A DNA stretch of 64,000 nt from Sphingomonas sp. Leaf208 (GTDB lineage: Bacteria > Pseudomonadota > Alphaproteobacteria > Sphingomonadales > Sphingomonadaceae), in contig NZ_LMKH01000039.1 of assembly GCF_001421415.1 (NCBI RefSeq), forward strand, positions 1 through 64,000, written 5' to 3'. The notes under the pieces are model-generated. The model was given only the letters and a program-made list of their open reading frames with translations. It did no database searches and was not told where the DNA came from. Each line of letters starts with the position of its first letter. Positions within the stretch are counted from its first letter, which is position 1. Position numbers and translations under genes: made by a program. Shown here piece after piece: positions 44,372 to 52,863 of the stretch.

Positions 44372-44495
44372 AGAAGTTGGATACCGGCTGGATTAACCTG
44401 CGTCGCACGACGCAACAAATTCCATCGTATAGACCATACCGGTCCTTCAATTCCTTGATCGACTGTGGCACACAGGCTCCAACATCAGGAGTCAC

Positions 44496-45698
44496 ATGGC
44501 CATGGATCTCAGCTTCACGCCCGAAGAAGAATCGTTCCGCGACGAAGTCCGCAGCTTCTTCCGCGACAAACTTCCCGCTCGCCTCTCGACGCTGGTTCGC
44601 GAGGGCAAGCGGCTGCGCAAGTCGGACATGGAGGAATGGCACGCGATCCTCAACGAACGCGGCTGGCTGGCGAACCACTGGCCCGAGCAGTGGGGTGGTC
44701 CGGGCTGGAGCGTGATCCAGCGTTTCATCTTCGACAATGAATCCGCACTCGCCCACGCGCCCCGCGTGGTGCCGTTCGGCGTCAACATGCTCGGGCCGGT
44801 GCTGATCAAATACGGTTCCGAAGAGCAGAAGAAGCAGTGGTTGCCGCGGATTCTCGACGGCTCCGACTGGTGGTGCCAGGGGTATTCGGAGCCGGGTGCG
44901 GGCTCCGATCTCGCGGGCCTCAAGACCACCGCGGTCCGGAAGGGCGACGTCTATGTCGTCAACGGCCAGAAGACCTGGACGACGCTTGGCCAGCATGCCG
45001 ACATGATCTTCTGTCTCGTCCGCACCGACGCGACGGCTAAGAAGCAGGAGGGCATCTCGTTCCTGCTGATCGACATGAAGTCGCCCGGCATCGAAGTCCG
45101 CCCGATCACGCTGATCGACGGCGAGCAGGAGGTGAACGAGGTGTTCTTCACCGATGTCGAGGTGCCCGTCGCCAACCTTGTCGGCGAGGAGAATATGGGC
45201 TGGACCTACGCCAAGTATCTGCTGACGTATGAGCGGACCAACATCGCTGGTGTCGGCTTCTCGATCGCCTCGTTCGAGCGGCTGAAGGAAGTCGCGCAGA
45301 TGCAGAAGAAGGGTGGGCGCTCGCTGGCGGACGATCCGTTGTTCGCGGCGCGGATGGCGCGGGTGGAGATCGATCTAGCGAACATGCAGACGACCAATCT
45401 ACGCGTGCTGGCGGCGGTCGCGGGTGGCGGTGCGCCCGGTGCGGAGAGTTCGATGCTCAAGATCAAGGGTACCGAGATCCGGCAGGAGATCACCTCGCTG
45501 ACGCGTCGCGCCTATGGTTCATACGCGGCACCCTACATACCCGAAGCTCTGGAGGCCGGCTGGAACGGCGAGGATGTAGGCCCGGAGGACGCCGCGATGG
45601 CGGCGCCGAGCTATTTCAACAACCGCAAACTGTCGATCTTCGGCGGGTCGAACGAGATCCAGAAGAACATCATCTCCAAAGCCATCCTGGGTCTGTGA
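44496..45698 (+). CDS. Acyl-CoA dehydrogenase, large-subunit type
   Basis: 400 residues of the FAD acyl-CoA dehydrogenase fold. The N-terminal helical domain is followed by WCQGYSEPGAGSDLAGL (flavin-binding strand) and INGQKTWTT-like VVNGQKTWTTLGQHAD, then the C-terminal IFGGSNEIQKNIISKAIL. It resembles the large subunit of pimeloyl-CoA-type dehydrogenases (PimC), which pair with a smaller one. The next gene, 4 bases later, encodes such a partner. The substrate is an acyl-CoA of unknown length. AGGAG precedes the ATG at 44496. Confidence 0.92.
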   Translation: MAMDLSFTPEEESFRDEVRSFFRDKLPARLSTLVREGKRLRKSDMEEWHAILNERGWLANHWPEQWGGPGWSVIQRFIFDNESALAHAPRVVPFGVNMLGPVLIKYGSEEQKKQWLPRILDGSDWWCQGYSEPGAGSDLAGLKTTAVRKGDVYVVNGQKTWTTLGQHADMIFCLVRTDATAKKQEGISFLLIDMKSPGIEVRPITLIDGEQEVNEVFFTDVEVPVANLVGEENMGWTYAKYLLTYERTNIAGVGFSIASFERLKEVAQMQKKGGRSLADDPLFAARMARVEIDLANMQTTNLRVLAAVAGGGAPGAESSMLKIKGTEIRQEITSLTRRAYGSYAAPYIPEALEAGWNGEDVGPEDAAMAAPSYFNNRKLSIFGGSNEIQKNIISKAILGL

Positions 45699-45702
45699 TA
45701 CC

Positions 45703-46785
45703 ATGAATTTCGAACACACCGACGACCGCCGCATGCTCGCCGACACGCTCGTGCGGGCGTTGCGCGACGGCTATCCGATCGAGACGCGCAACGCGGGTGC
45801 GTACGGCGAGGCAGGGTATGACCCGGCGGCCTGGCAGCAGTTGAGCGAACTCGGCATCGTATCCGCGCTGTTCGACGAGGCGGCGGGCGGCTTCGGCGGC
45901 AGCGGGTTCGACATCATGGTGGTGTTCGAGGCGCTCGGCCGCGCGCTGGTGGTCGAGCCGTTCCTATGCGCGCTGATGGCGGGACGTGCGCTCGCGAAGG
46001 CTAGCGGGCATGACGACACGCTGGCCGCGATCGTGTCTGGCGAGACGATCGCCGCGTTCGCGCACGAGGATGGCGCGACGCCGGTGACTGCGACGGAGAG
46101 CGGCGATGGTTGGACGCTCAATGGGACGAAGGCTGTCGTTTCGCAGGCGGGTGCGGCATCGGTGTTCGTCGTGACGGTGGAGCAGGATGGCGACCCGCTC
46201 GTGCTGCTCGTACCGGCGGATACGGCCGGGGTATCGGTCCGCAGCTTCAACGTCGTCGAGGGCGGCGCTGCCGGTGACGTGATGTTCGAGAACGTGGCGC
46301 TCGGCGCCGAAGCGCGCGTTGGTGGCGAAGGGCAGGGGCAGGCGATCGTCGACGCGGCGGTCGGGGCGGGGTTGCTCGCGCTGTCGGCCGAAGCGGTCGG
46401 TGCGATGGAGTTCGTCAAGGAAGCGACGCTCGGCTATCTCCGCGACCGTAAGCAGTTCGGCGTGCCGATCGGCAAGTTCCAGGCGCTTCAGCACCGCATG
46501 GCGACGGTGTTACTCGAGATCGAGCAGGCGCACTCCGCGGTGATCAACGCGGCCTCGGCGTTCGACGGCGACGATGCGAAGGCGCGCGAGCGGGCGTTGT
46601 CTGCGGCGAAATACACGATCGGGCGTACTGGGGCGCTGGTCGCGGAGGAAACGATCCAGCTTCATGGCGGCATCGGCATGACGTGGGAATATGCGGTGTC
46701 GCATTATGCGAAGCGGCTGGTGATGATCGACCACCAGTTGGGCGATGAGGATTATCACCTGCAACGGTACATCGCGCTAGGCTGA
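45703..46785 (+). CDS. Acyl-CoA dehydrogenase, small-subunit type
   Basis: 360 residues of the same fold but more divergent. Recognisable parts are SALFDEAAGGFGGSGFDIMVVFEALGR, the linker GWTLNGTKAVVSQAGAAS, YLRDRKQFGVPIGKFQALQHRMA and ETIQLHGGIGMTWEY. It resembles the PimD-type small subunit that forms a heterotetramer with the upstream protein. Four bases separate the genes, so they are co-translated. Joint action on a dicarboxyl-CoA or steroid-like side chain is possible but not shown. Confidence 0.9.
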   Translation: MNFEHTDDRRMLADTLVRALRDGYPIETRNAGAYGEAGYDPAAWQQLSELGIVSALFDEAAGGFGGSGFDIMVVFEALGRALVVEPFLCALMAGRALAKASGHDDTLAAIVSGETIAAFAHEDGATPVTATESGDGWTLNGTKAVVSQAGAASVFVVTVEQDGDPLVLLVPADTAGVSVRSFNVVEGGAAGDVMFENVALGAEARVGGEGQGQAIVDAAVGAGLLALSAEAVGAMEFVKEATLGYLRDRKQFGVPIGKFQALQHRMATVLLEIEQAHSAVINAASAFDGDDAKARERALSAAKYTIGRTGALVAEETIQLHGGIGMTWEYAVSHYAKRLVMIDHQLGDEDYHLQRYIALG

Positions 46786-46839
46786 ACCGGGCCTATTGGC
46801 TGTCTGGAATAGACCAAGCCAGCCCGCCCACAACGCGTA

Positions 46840-46943
46840 CCCCTCCCTGAAAGGGAGGGGCTAGGGGTGGGTTGGCTGCTTGTAACTTGGTACGCCAGCC
46901 AACCGACCGACCCACCCCCAACCCCTCCCTTCCAGGGAGGGGG
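46840..46943. repeat. Composite palindrome, family B (copy 3)
   Basis: CCCCTCCCTGAAAGGGAGGGG and CCCCTCCCTTCCAGGGAGGGG arms with GTGGGTTGG / CCGACCCAC inner parts, between convergent genes. Confidence 0.9.
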
Positions 46944-46948
46944 GCAGA

Positions 46949-47341
46949 TTAGTGCTCAGGCTCGACAGGAACGCTTTCCACCGGGACAACAGCATCCGGC
47001 CCGGTCTCCACCACACCCGTCTTGACCATGACCCGCTGCGCAATCATCGGCCGCAACCGCACCCCGACACAGATCACAGTCGGCCAGAGCAGCGTGTTGA
47101 TGATGTCCAGCGAGGTATCCTCCCAGCGCCACGAGCCGAAGTTCAGCCGGTCCATGATCTCGTTAAACGCCTCGCCGGCGACGACCACCCACCATGGAAT
47201 GAACGTCCCGAACGACCGCCGCGTGATCAGCCGGGCAATCATCAGCAGCGCCATGCCCGCGTGAATGTGAAGGATGATGTCCGGCAGGCCGGTGCCGTCG
47301 CCGATCGCGTCGATCATCTGGTGATAGAGTTTGGGGATCAA
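46949..47341 (-). CDS. Hypothetical membrane protein
   Basis: 130 residues with two to three hydrophobic segments (LPDIILHIHAGMALLMIARL, FIPWWVVVAGEAFNEI, IINTLLWPTVICVGV) and an acidic Pro/Val tail. I recognise no family. The histidines in the first helix (HIHAG) are notable. It lies alone between a family B palindrome and a LysR gene on the same strand, 54 bases from that gene's stop, and may be read from its transcript. Confidence 0.7.
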   Translation of the reverse strand: MIPKLYHQMIDAIGDGTGLPDIILHIHAGMALLMIARLITRRSFGTFIPWWVVVAGEAFNEIMDRLNFGSWRWEDTSLDIINTLLWPTVICVGVRLRPMIAQRVMVKTGVVETGPDAVVPVESVPVEPEH

Positions 47342-47395
47342 CGCGCTGCTCCAGGCCCGGCGATGCTGCGATGCACCATCGATCTTATACGGGCC

Positions 47396-48313
47396 TCACT
47401 CGGGGGCGGCAATCGGCGGGGGCGAGACGCCCAGCATCAGCGGTTTCAGGTCGCCGATGGTCGAGTCCAGCCAGGCTATGAAGCGATCGATCCGCGCGAT
47501 CCGGCGGACGTCGCGGTGGACGACGAGCCAGAACGAGCGCTGGATGTCCACCGTTTCCGGCAGCACGCGCACCAGTCCCGGCATTTGGTCGCCGATAAAG
47601 CACGGAAGTATCCCACACCCCGCGCCTGCCGCGATCAGTCCAGCCTGTGCGACGATGCTCGAACTGCGGATCGAGGCATCAAGCCGCCCGTCGATCTCCG
47701 CCAGATAGCGGAGCTCGGGCGCGTAGATCATGTCGGGCACGTACCCGATCAGCCGGTGCCGCATCAGGTCCGCGGTGGTCGCGATCGGTCCCGACCGTGC
47801 GAGGTGATCGGGATGCGCGTAGAGGCCGAGGTGATAGTCGGTGAGCTTCCGAGCGACCAACGGCCCACTCTTCGGTCGCGCCAGCATCACCGCGATATCC
47901 GCCTCTCGCCGTGAGGGATTGAGGAAGCCGGTCGACGCGATCAGGTCGACCGCGATCCGCGGATGCTGGTTGGTGAATGACGCGAGCCGTGGGGCGAGGA
48001 TGCGGCTGCCGAAGCCTTCCGAGACGCTCAATCGGATTGGGCCGGCGAGTACGCCTGCATCGGTGCCGACGACCTCCTGAATCCCGAGCGCGGAGGCCTC
48101 CATCGTCTCGGCATGGTCGAGCAACGCCGCGCCGCGCTCGGTCAGTGCGTAACCCGCCACGGTCTGCTCGAACAATGTCGTCTGGAGTCGCCGCTCCAGC
48201 CGCTGCAGGCGCCGCGAGACCGTCGTCGCGTCCTGTCCCAGCAGTTTTGCGGCTGGCCCAAGCCGGTGCGTGCGCGCCAGAGCGAGGAAATACCGGACGT
48301 CGTCCCAATCCAT
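47396..48313 (-). CDS. LysR-family regulator next to the valine genes
   Basis: 305 residues. N-terminal winged helix at about 3-60 (WDDVRYFLALARTHRLGPAAKLLGQDATTVSRRLQRLE), then the effector domain (LAGPIRLSVSEGFGSRILAP). It is divergent from mmsA with a 106-base gap, the normal place for the valine-cluster regulator in sphingomonads and pseudomonads-like clusters. Control of mmsA and downstream genes by a branched-chain metabolite is inferred from position. Confidence 0.92.
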   Translation of the reverse strand: MDWDDVRYFLALARTHRLGPAAKLLGQDATTVSRRLQRLERRLQTTLFEQTVAGYALTERGAALLDHAETMEASALGIQEVVGTDAGVLAGPIRLSVSEGFGSRILAPRLASFTNQHPRIAVDLIASTGFLNPSRREADIAVMLARPKSGPLVARKLTDYHLGLYAHPDHLARSGPIATTADLMRHRLIGYVPDMIYAPELRYLAEIDGRLDASIRSSSIVAQAGLIAAGAGCGILPCFIGDQMPGLVRVLPETVDIQRSFWLVVHRDVRRIARIDRFIAWLDSTIGDLKPLMLGVSPPPIAAPE

Positions 48314-48419
48314 GAACGCCTCACCCTATACTGCATATTCGCAGAGCGATTCTGCAAACAACCCCGCTTGGCTGCGAAACGCTTATGCCCGACGGTGCGT
48401 GCAACAAGAAGAGGATGCC

Positions 48420-49946
48420 ATGCGGACGATCGAGAATTTCGTTAGCGGTGCGGCCAGCACGGCCGAGCGCTTCGGTGATGTATTCGACCCGAATTCGGGC
48501 GAGGTGCAGGCGCGCGTGCGATTGTCGGGCGCGACCGATCTGGACCGTGCGGTCGCTGCCGCGCAGGAGGCGCAACCCGGCTGGGCGGCGACCAACCCGC
48601 AGCGTCGCGCGCGCGTGATGTTCGAGTTCAAGCGGCTCGTCGAAGCGAACATGGACGAACTCGCGCGGATGCTCTCGTCCGAGCACGGCAAGGTGATCGC
48701 GGATTCGAAGGGCGATATCCAGCGCGGGCTCGAGGTGATCGAGTTCTGCTGCGGCATCCCGCACATCCTCAAGGGCGAATACACGCAGGGCGCCGGGCCG
48801 GGGATCGACGTATATTCGATGCGCCAGCCGCTCGGTATAGGTGCGGGTATCACGCCGTTCAATTTCCCGGCAATGATCCCGCTGTGGATGTCGGGCGTAG
48901 CGATCGCCACGGGCAACGCGTTCATCCTCAAGCCGTCCGAGCGCGATCCGTCGGTGCCGGTGCGGTTGGGCGAATTGTTTGTCGAGGCGGGGCTGCCCGA
49001 GGGCATCTTCCAGGTCGTCCACGGCGACAAGGAAATGGTCGACGCGATCCTCGATCACCCGGCGATCTCGGCGGTGAGCTTCGTCGGGTCGTCCGACATC
49101 GCGCATTACGTGTACCGTCGCGGCGTCGAGGCGGGCAAGCGCGTCCAGGCGATGGGCGGCGCGAAGAACCACGGTATCGTCATGCCCGACGCGGACCTCG
49201 ATCAGGTCGTCGCCGACCTGTCGGGTGCGGCGTTCGGGAGCGCCGGCGAGCGCTGCATGGCGCTGCCGGTGGTGGTGCCGGTGGGCGAGAAGACCGCGAT
49301 CGCGTTGCGCGAGAAACTGATCCCGGCGATCGCGGCGCTGCGCGTTGGCGTGTCGACCGACAACGATGCGCATTACGGGCCGGTGGTGAACGCGGCGCAT
49401 CGCACCCGGATCGAGAACTGGATCCAGACCGGCGTCGACGAGGGCGCGGAACTGGTCGTCGACGGGCGTGGGTTTGCGTTGCAGGGCCACGAGAAGGGCT
49501 TCTTCATCGGGCCGTCGCTGTTCGACCACGTGACCACCGAGATGTCGGCGTACAAGGAAGAGATCTTCGGGCCGGTGCTCCAGATCGTCCGCGCCGCCGA
49601 CTTCGAGGAGGCGGTGCGCCTGCCGAGCGAGCATCAATACGGCAACGGCGTCGCGATCTTCACGCGCAACGGTCACGCGGCACGCGAGTTCGCGGCACGA
49701 GTGAACGTCGGGATGGTGGGGATCAACGTGCCGATCCCGGTGCCGGTGGCGTATCATACGTTCGGTGGCTGGAAGCGCTCGGCGTTCGGCGACACCAACC
49801 AGCACGGCATGGAGGGCGTGAAGTTCTGGACCAAGGTCAAGACGATCACGCAGCGCTGGCCGGACGGGTCTGCGCTGCCGGCGATGGCCGAGGATGGTGG
49901 GCCTGCGCGCGATAACGACGCGTTCGTTATTCCGACGATGGGGTGA
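48420..49946 (+). CDS. mmsA: Methylmalonate-semialdehyde dehydrogenase (CoA-acylating)
   Basis: 508 residues of the aldehyde dehydrogenase fold. The catalytic C279 is in GSAGERCMALPVVV, the NAD-binding region PFNFPAMIPLWM and VGSSDIAHYVY, and the family-specific FNFPAM and NVGMVGINVPIPVPVAYHTFGGWK. It converts methylmalonate or malonate semialdehyde plus CoA to propionyl- or acetyl-CoA, the last step of valine breakdown. The ATG at 48420 follows AAGAGG. It heads the valine cluster; a repeat/GIY-YIG cassette follows it. Confidence 0.95.
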   Translation: MRTIENFVSGAASTAERFGDVFDPNSGEVQARVRLSGATDLDRAVAAAQEAQPGWAATNPQRRARVMFEFKRLVEANMDELARMLSSEHGKVIADSKGDIQRGLEVIEFCCGIPHILKGEYTQGAGPGIDVYSMRQPLGIGAGITPFNFPAMIPLWMSGVAIATGNAFILKPSERDPSVPVRLGELFVEAGLPEGIFQVVHGDKEMVDAILDHPAISAVSFVGSSDIAHYVYRRGVEAGKRVQAMGGAKNHGIVMPDADLDQVVADLSGAAFGSAGERCMALPVVVPVGEKTAIALREKLIPAIAALRVGVSTDNDAHYGPVVNAAHRTRIENWIQTGVDEGAELVVDGRGFALQGHEKGFFIGPSLFDHVTTEMSAYKEEIFGPVLQIVRAADFEEAVRLPSEHQYGNGVAIFTRNGHAAREFAARVNVGMVGINVPIPVPVAYHTFGGWKRSAFGDTNQHGMEGVKFWTKVKTITQRWPDGSALPAMAEDGGPARDNDAFVIPTMG

Positions 49947-49967
49947 TTGGGTGCGGTCTGCCTCCTC

Positions 49968-50051
49968 CGTCATCCTGACGAACGTCAGGACCCAGAGCCA
50001 CGGGCGTAGGGGCTCGTGGCTCTGGGTCCCGGGTCAAGCCCGGGATGACGG
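49968..50051. repeat. Composite palindrome, family F (copy 1)
   Basis: CGTCATCCTGACGAACGTCAGGACCCAGAGCCAC on the left and GTGGCTCTGGGTCCCGGGTCAAGCCCGGGATGACGG on the right form a long hairpin. It gives the last codons of the GIY-YIG gene on the minus strand. Confidence 0.92.
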
Positions 50052-50357
50052 CCGGGGGAGCGGATCGAAGCCCCAATCCTCTGCCAGATCGCGCCACGTC
50101 GGATTGTCAGCTTCGATCAGTTCGATTTTCCAGGCGCGGTGCCAGTTCTTCAACTGCTTCTCGCGAGCTATGACCCCCTCCATCGTGTCCGCCATCGCGA
50201 ACCAAACGAGCCGTTTGACGCCGTACATTCGCGTAAAGCTGCCAAAGGATCCGGCACGATGCTGAACGATCCGCGCCATCAGGTTGGACGTGACGCCGAT
50301 GTACAGCGTCCCGTTGCGCCAGCTTGCGAGGATGTAGACAGCCGGTTGCCGATCCAC
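50034..50357 (-). CDS. GIY-YIG nuclease domain protein
   Basis: 107 residues forming a single GIY-YIG domain: VYILASWRNGTLYIGVTSNL holds the two signature strands (here VYI and YIG), R35-like MARIVQHRAG follows, then the catalytic Glu helix region MEGVIAREKQLKNWHRAWK. Such UPF0213/YhbQ-like proteins are small nucleases of unknown target. GTG at 50357 is preferred because GGGGGA precedes it; an ATG at 50378 inside the repeat is in frame. The last residues (about PSSRA) are encoded by family F copy 1, and copy 2 lies just upstream. It is opposite in strand to the valine genes it interrupts. Confidence 0.88.
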   Translation of the reverse strand: MDRQPAVYILASWRNGTLYIGVTSNLMARIVQHRAGSFGSFTRMYGVKRLVWFAMADTMEGVIAREKQLKNWHRAWKIELIEADNPTWRDLAEDWGFDPLPRPSSRA

Positions 50358-50371
50358 GTCATTTCCCCCAA

Positions 50372-50456
50372 TCGTCATCCTGACGCACGTCAGGACCCAG
50401 AGCCACGAACACCGGCGTCCGTGGCTCTGGGTGCCGGGTCAAGCCCGGCATGACGG
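50372..50456. repeat. Composite palindrome, family F (copy 2)
   Basis: CGTCATCCTGACGCACGTCAGGACCCAGAGCCACG and CGTGGCTCTGGGTGCCGGGTCAAGCCCGGCATGACGG. It is very close in sequence and the same orientation as copy 1, with the GIY-YIG gene between them. Confidence 0.92.
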
Positions 50457-50469
50457 AGATAGGACCACG

Positions 50470-51627
50470 ATGAACCAGTTCACCTCAAACCAGTTCGACC
50501 TCACCGACGACCAGCGCGAGATCCAGGAGCTGGCGCGCCGCTTTACCGCAGACCGGATCACGCCGCATGCGGCCGAGTGGGACGAGAAGCACATCTTTCC
50601 GCGCGATACGATCAAGGCGGCGGCCGAGCTCGGCTTTGCGGCGATCTACGTCAGCGAGGAGAGCGGAGGGATCGCGCTTGGGCGGCTCGAAGCGGCGCTG
50701 ATCATGGAGGCAATGTCGTACGGATGTCCTTCGACGTCGGCGTTCATCAGCATCCACAACATGGCGGCGTGGATGATCGACCGGTTCGGTTCGCAGGCGG
50801 TGAAGGACAAGTATCTCCCCAGCATGGTGACGATGGACCGGCTTGGCAGCTATTGCTTGACCGAGCCGGGGTCGGGTTCCGACGCGGCTGCTCTGAAGAC
50901 GCGAGCCGTCCGCGACGGCGACGACTGGATCGTGACGGGCTCGAAGCAGTTCATCTCGGGTGCGGGCGAGAACGAGGTGTATGTCACCATGGTCCGCACC
51001 GGTGAGGACGGGCCGAAGGGCATCTCGTGCCTGGTGATCGAGAAGGACATGCCGGGCGTGTCGTTCGGCGCGAACGAAAAGAAGCTCGGCTGGCATTCGC
51101 AACCGACGCGGCAGGTGATCTTTGACGGCGTCCGCGTGCCGGCGGCGAACATGGTTGGCGGCGAGGGCGAGGGCTTTCGGATCGCGATGATGGGGCTCGA
51201 TGGCGGGCGGCTGAACATCGGTGCGTGCTCGCTCGGCGGTGCGCAGCGGTGTCTAGACGAGGCGATCGCGTATACCAGGGACCGCAAGCAGTTCGGGAAT
51301 GCGATCGCGGATTTCCAGAACACGCAGTTCATGCTGGCGGACATGGCGACCGAATTGGAGGCGGCGCGCGCGTTGCTTTACATGGCGGCTGCGAAGGTGA
51401 CGGCGAACGCGCCCGACAAGACCAAGTTTGCGGCGATGGCGAAGCGGCTGGCGACGGACACGGGGTCTTCGGTGGTCGACCGTGCGTTGCAGCTGCATGG
51501 CGGGTATGGGTATCTGCAGGATTATCCAATCGAACGCTTCTGGCGTGATCTGCGGGTTCATTCGATCCTGGAGGGGACGAACCAGGTCATGCGGATGATC
51601 GTCGGTCGCGAGCTGACGCGGCAGTGA
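50470..51627 (+). CDS. Acyl-CoA dehydrogenase (isobutyryl-CoA dehydrogenase-like)
   Basis: 385 residues. SYCLTEPGSGSDAAALKTRA binds flavin, the hydride path includes FISGAGENEVYVTMVRT, and the C-terminus has LQLHGGYGYLQDYPIERFWRD with the Glu/Arg region and ILEGTNQVMRMIVGREL. It matches branched-chain (isobutyryl-CoA) dehydrogenases and its place after mmsA supports oxidation of isobutyryl-CoA to methacrylyl-CoA in valine breakdown. The start at 50470 (MNQFTSNQFDL) follows GGAC weakly. The family F palindrome ends 13 bases upstream. Confidence 0.92.
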   Translation: MNQFTSNQFDLTDDQREIQELARRFTADRITPHAAEWDEKHIFPRDTIKAAAELGFAAIYVSEESGGIALGRLEAALIMEAMSYGCPSTSAFISIHNMAAWMIDRFGSQAVKDKYLPSMVTMDRLGSYCLTEPGSGSDAAALKTRAVRDGDDWIVTGSKQFISGAGENEVYVTMVRTGEDGPKGISCLVIEKDMPGVSFGANEKKLGWHSQPTRQVIFDGVRVPAANMVGGEGEGFRIAMMGLDGGRLNIGACSLGGAQRCLDEAIAYTRDRKQFGNAIADFQNTQFMLADMATELEAARALLYMAAAKVTANAPDKTKFAAMAKRLATDTGSSVVDRALQLHGGYGYLQDYPIERFWRDLRVHSILEGTNQVMRMIVGRELTRQ

Positions 51628-51654
51628 GTCCGCGCAGCTTTGCTCATTCCTTCC

Positions 51655-51720
51655 GCTCCGCGCCTCCGCGTCTCCGCGTGAAAAGATCCTTGGTTCACGC
51701 GGAGACGCGGGGGCGCGGAG
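51655..51720. repeat. Palindrome, family H
   Basis: CTCCGCGCCTCCGCGTCTCCGCGTGAA on the left and TTCACGCGGAGACGCGGGGGCGCGGAG on the right form a hairpin with a short AAGATCCTTGG centre. It fills the gap between two valine genes. No second copy is in the window. Confidence 0.88.
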
Positions 51721-51742
51721 ATGGTGCTTTGGAGGTGACCGC

Positions 51743-52786
51743 GTGACCGATGATCTGATCGTCGAGAGTGAAGGGCCTGTCGGCCGTATCCGGTTGAACC
51801 GTCCGAAGGCTTTGCACGCTCTGAACCTCGCGATGTGCGAAGGCGTGCTTGAGGCGCTGGAAGCTTGGCGTGGCGATGCGGCGGTCGAGGCGATCGTGGT
51901 CGATCATGCGGAGGGACGCGGGTTCTGTGCTGGCGGGGATATCCGCATGCTTGCGGCCTCGGGCGCGACCGATGGCGTCGAGGCGCGGGCGTTCTTTCAT
52001 GCTGAGTACCGCATGAACCATCGGCTGTTCACCTATGCCAAGCCGATCGTCGCGTTCATGGACGGGATCACGATGGGCGGCGGCGTCGGGCTTGCGTTGC
52101 CGTGCCGGTTCCGGGTGGCGACCGAGAACACCAAGTTCGCGATGCCGGAGACGGGGATCGGGTTGTTCCCGGATGTCGGTGGCGGCTGGTATCTGTCGCG
52201 GTTGCTGGGGCGGATCGGGCAGTATCTGGCTCTGACCGGGCACCGGCTCGATGGTGCGGAGTGTCTCGCGCTTGGGTTGGCGACGCAGTATCTGGCTAGC
52301 GATACGCTTGATAGCGCCAAGGCGCGGATTGCGGAGACTCCGCAGGATATCGCGGGCGTGTTGGACGCGTTGGCGACGTCGGCACCCGATGCGAAGATCT
52401 TGGCTCGCAAGGACGAGATCGACCGGCTTTTCGCTTCAGACGTGCTGGAGGAGATCTACGCTGTGCTCGACGCCGATGGCGGGGAGTGGGCGACTCAGAC
52501 ACTTGCGACGCTGAAGACCAAGTCGCCGCAGACGATGAAGGTGTCGCTCCGGCTGCTCCACGAGGGCGCTGGGATGGCGAGTTTCGCCGACGAGATGCGG
52601 CAGGAATATGCGGTCGGTGCGCATGTCGTGCAGCGGCATGACTTCATCGAGGGCGTGCGGGCAGTGATCGTCGACAAGGACAATGCGCCGCGTTGGGACC
52701 CTGCGACGCCCGAGGATGTGACCGATCATGTGATCGACCAGATCTTCGCGCCGTTGCCTGAGCATGAGGCGTGGACGCCCGGCTGA
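51743..52786 (+). CDS. 3-hydroxyisobutyryl-CoA hydrolase (enoyl-CoA hydratase fold)
   Basis: 347 residues of the crotonase fold. GRGFCAGGDIRMLA gives the oxyanion hole, GITMGGGVGLALPCRFRVA the second one, and PETGIGLFPDVGGGWYLSRL the acid region; the FPDVGGGW signature and the longer C-terminal helical part mark hydrolases rather than hydratases. It releases CoA from 3-hydroxyisobutyryl-CoA in valine breakdown. The start is a GTG at 51743 with GGAGGTGACC in front. It sits in order within the valine cluster. Confidence 0.92.
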   Translation: MTDDLIVESEGPVGRIRLNRPKALHALNLAMCEGVLEALEAWRGDAAVEAIVVDHAEGRGFCAGGDIRMLAASGATDGVEARAFFHAEYRMNHRLFTYAKPIVAFMDGITMGGGVGLALPCRFRVATENTKFAMPETGIGLFPDVGGGWYLSRLLGRIGQYLALTGHRLDGAECLALGLATQYLASDTLDSAKARIAETPQDIAGVLDALATSAPDAKILARKDEIDRLFASDVLEEIYAVLDADGGEWATQTLATLKTKSPQTMKVSLRLLHEGAGMASFADEMRQEYAVGAHVVQRHDFIEGVRAVIVDKDNAPRWDPATPEDVTDHVIDQIFAPLPEHEAWTPG

Positions 52787-52798
52787 TCCGTCTAAATG

Positions 52799-52850
52799 TT
52801 CTCCCGCGAAGGCGGGAGCCCAGACTGGGTCCCCGCCTTCGCGGGGATAC
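52799..52850. repeat. Palindrome, family E (copy 3)
   Basis: CTCCCGCGAAGGCGGGAGCCCAG and CTGGGTCCCCGCCTTCGCGGGGA. It occupies the gap between the hydrolase and hydratase genes. Confidence 0.9.
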
Positions 52851-52863
52851 AAGGAGTAAGTGA

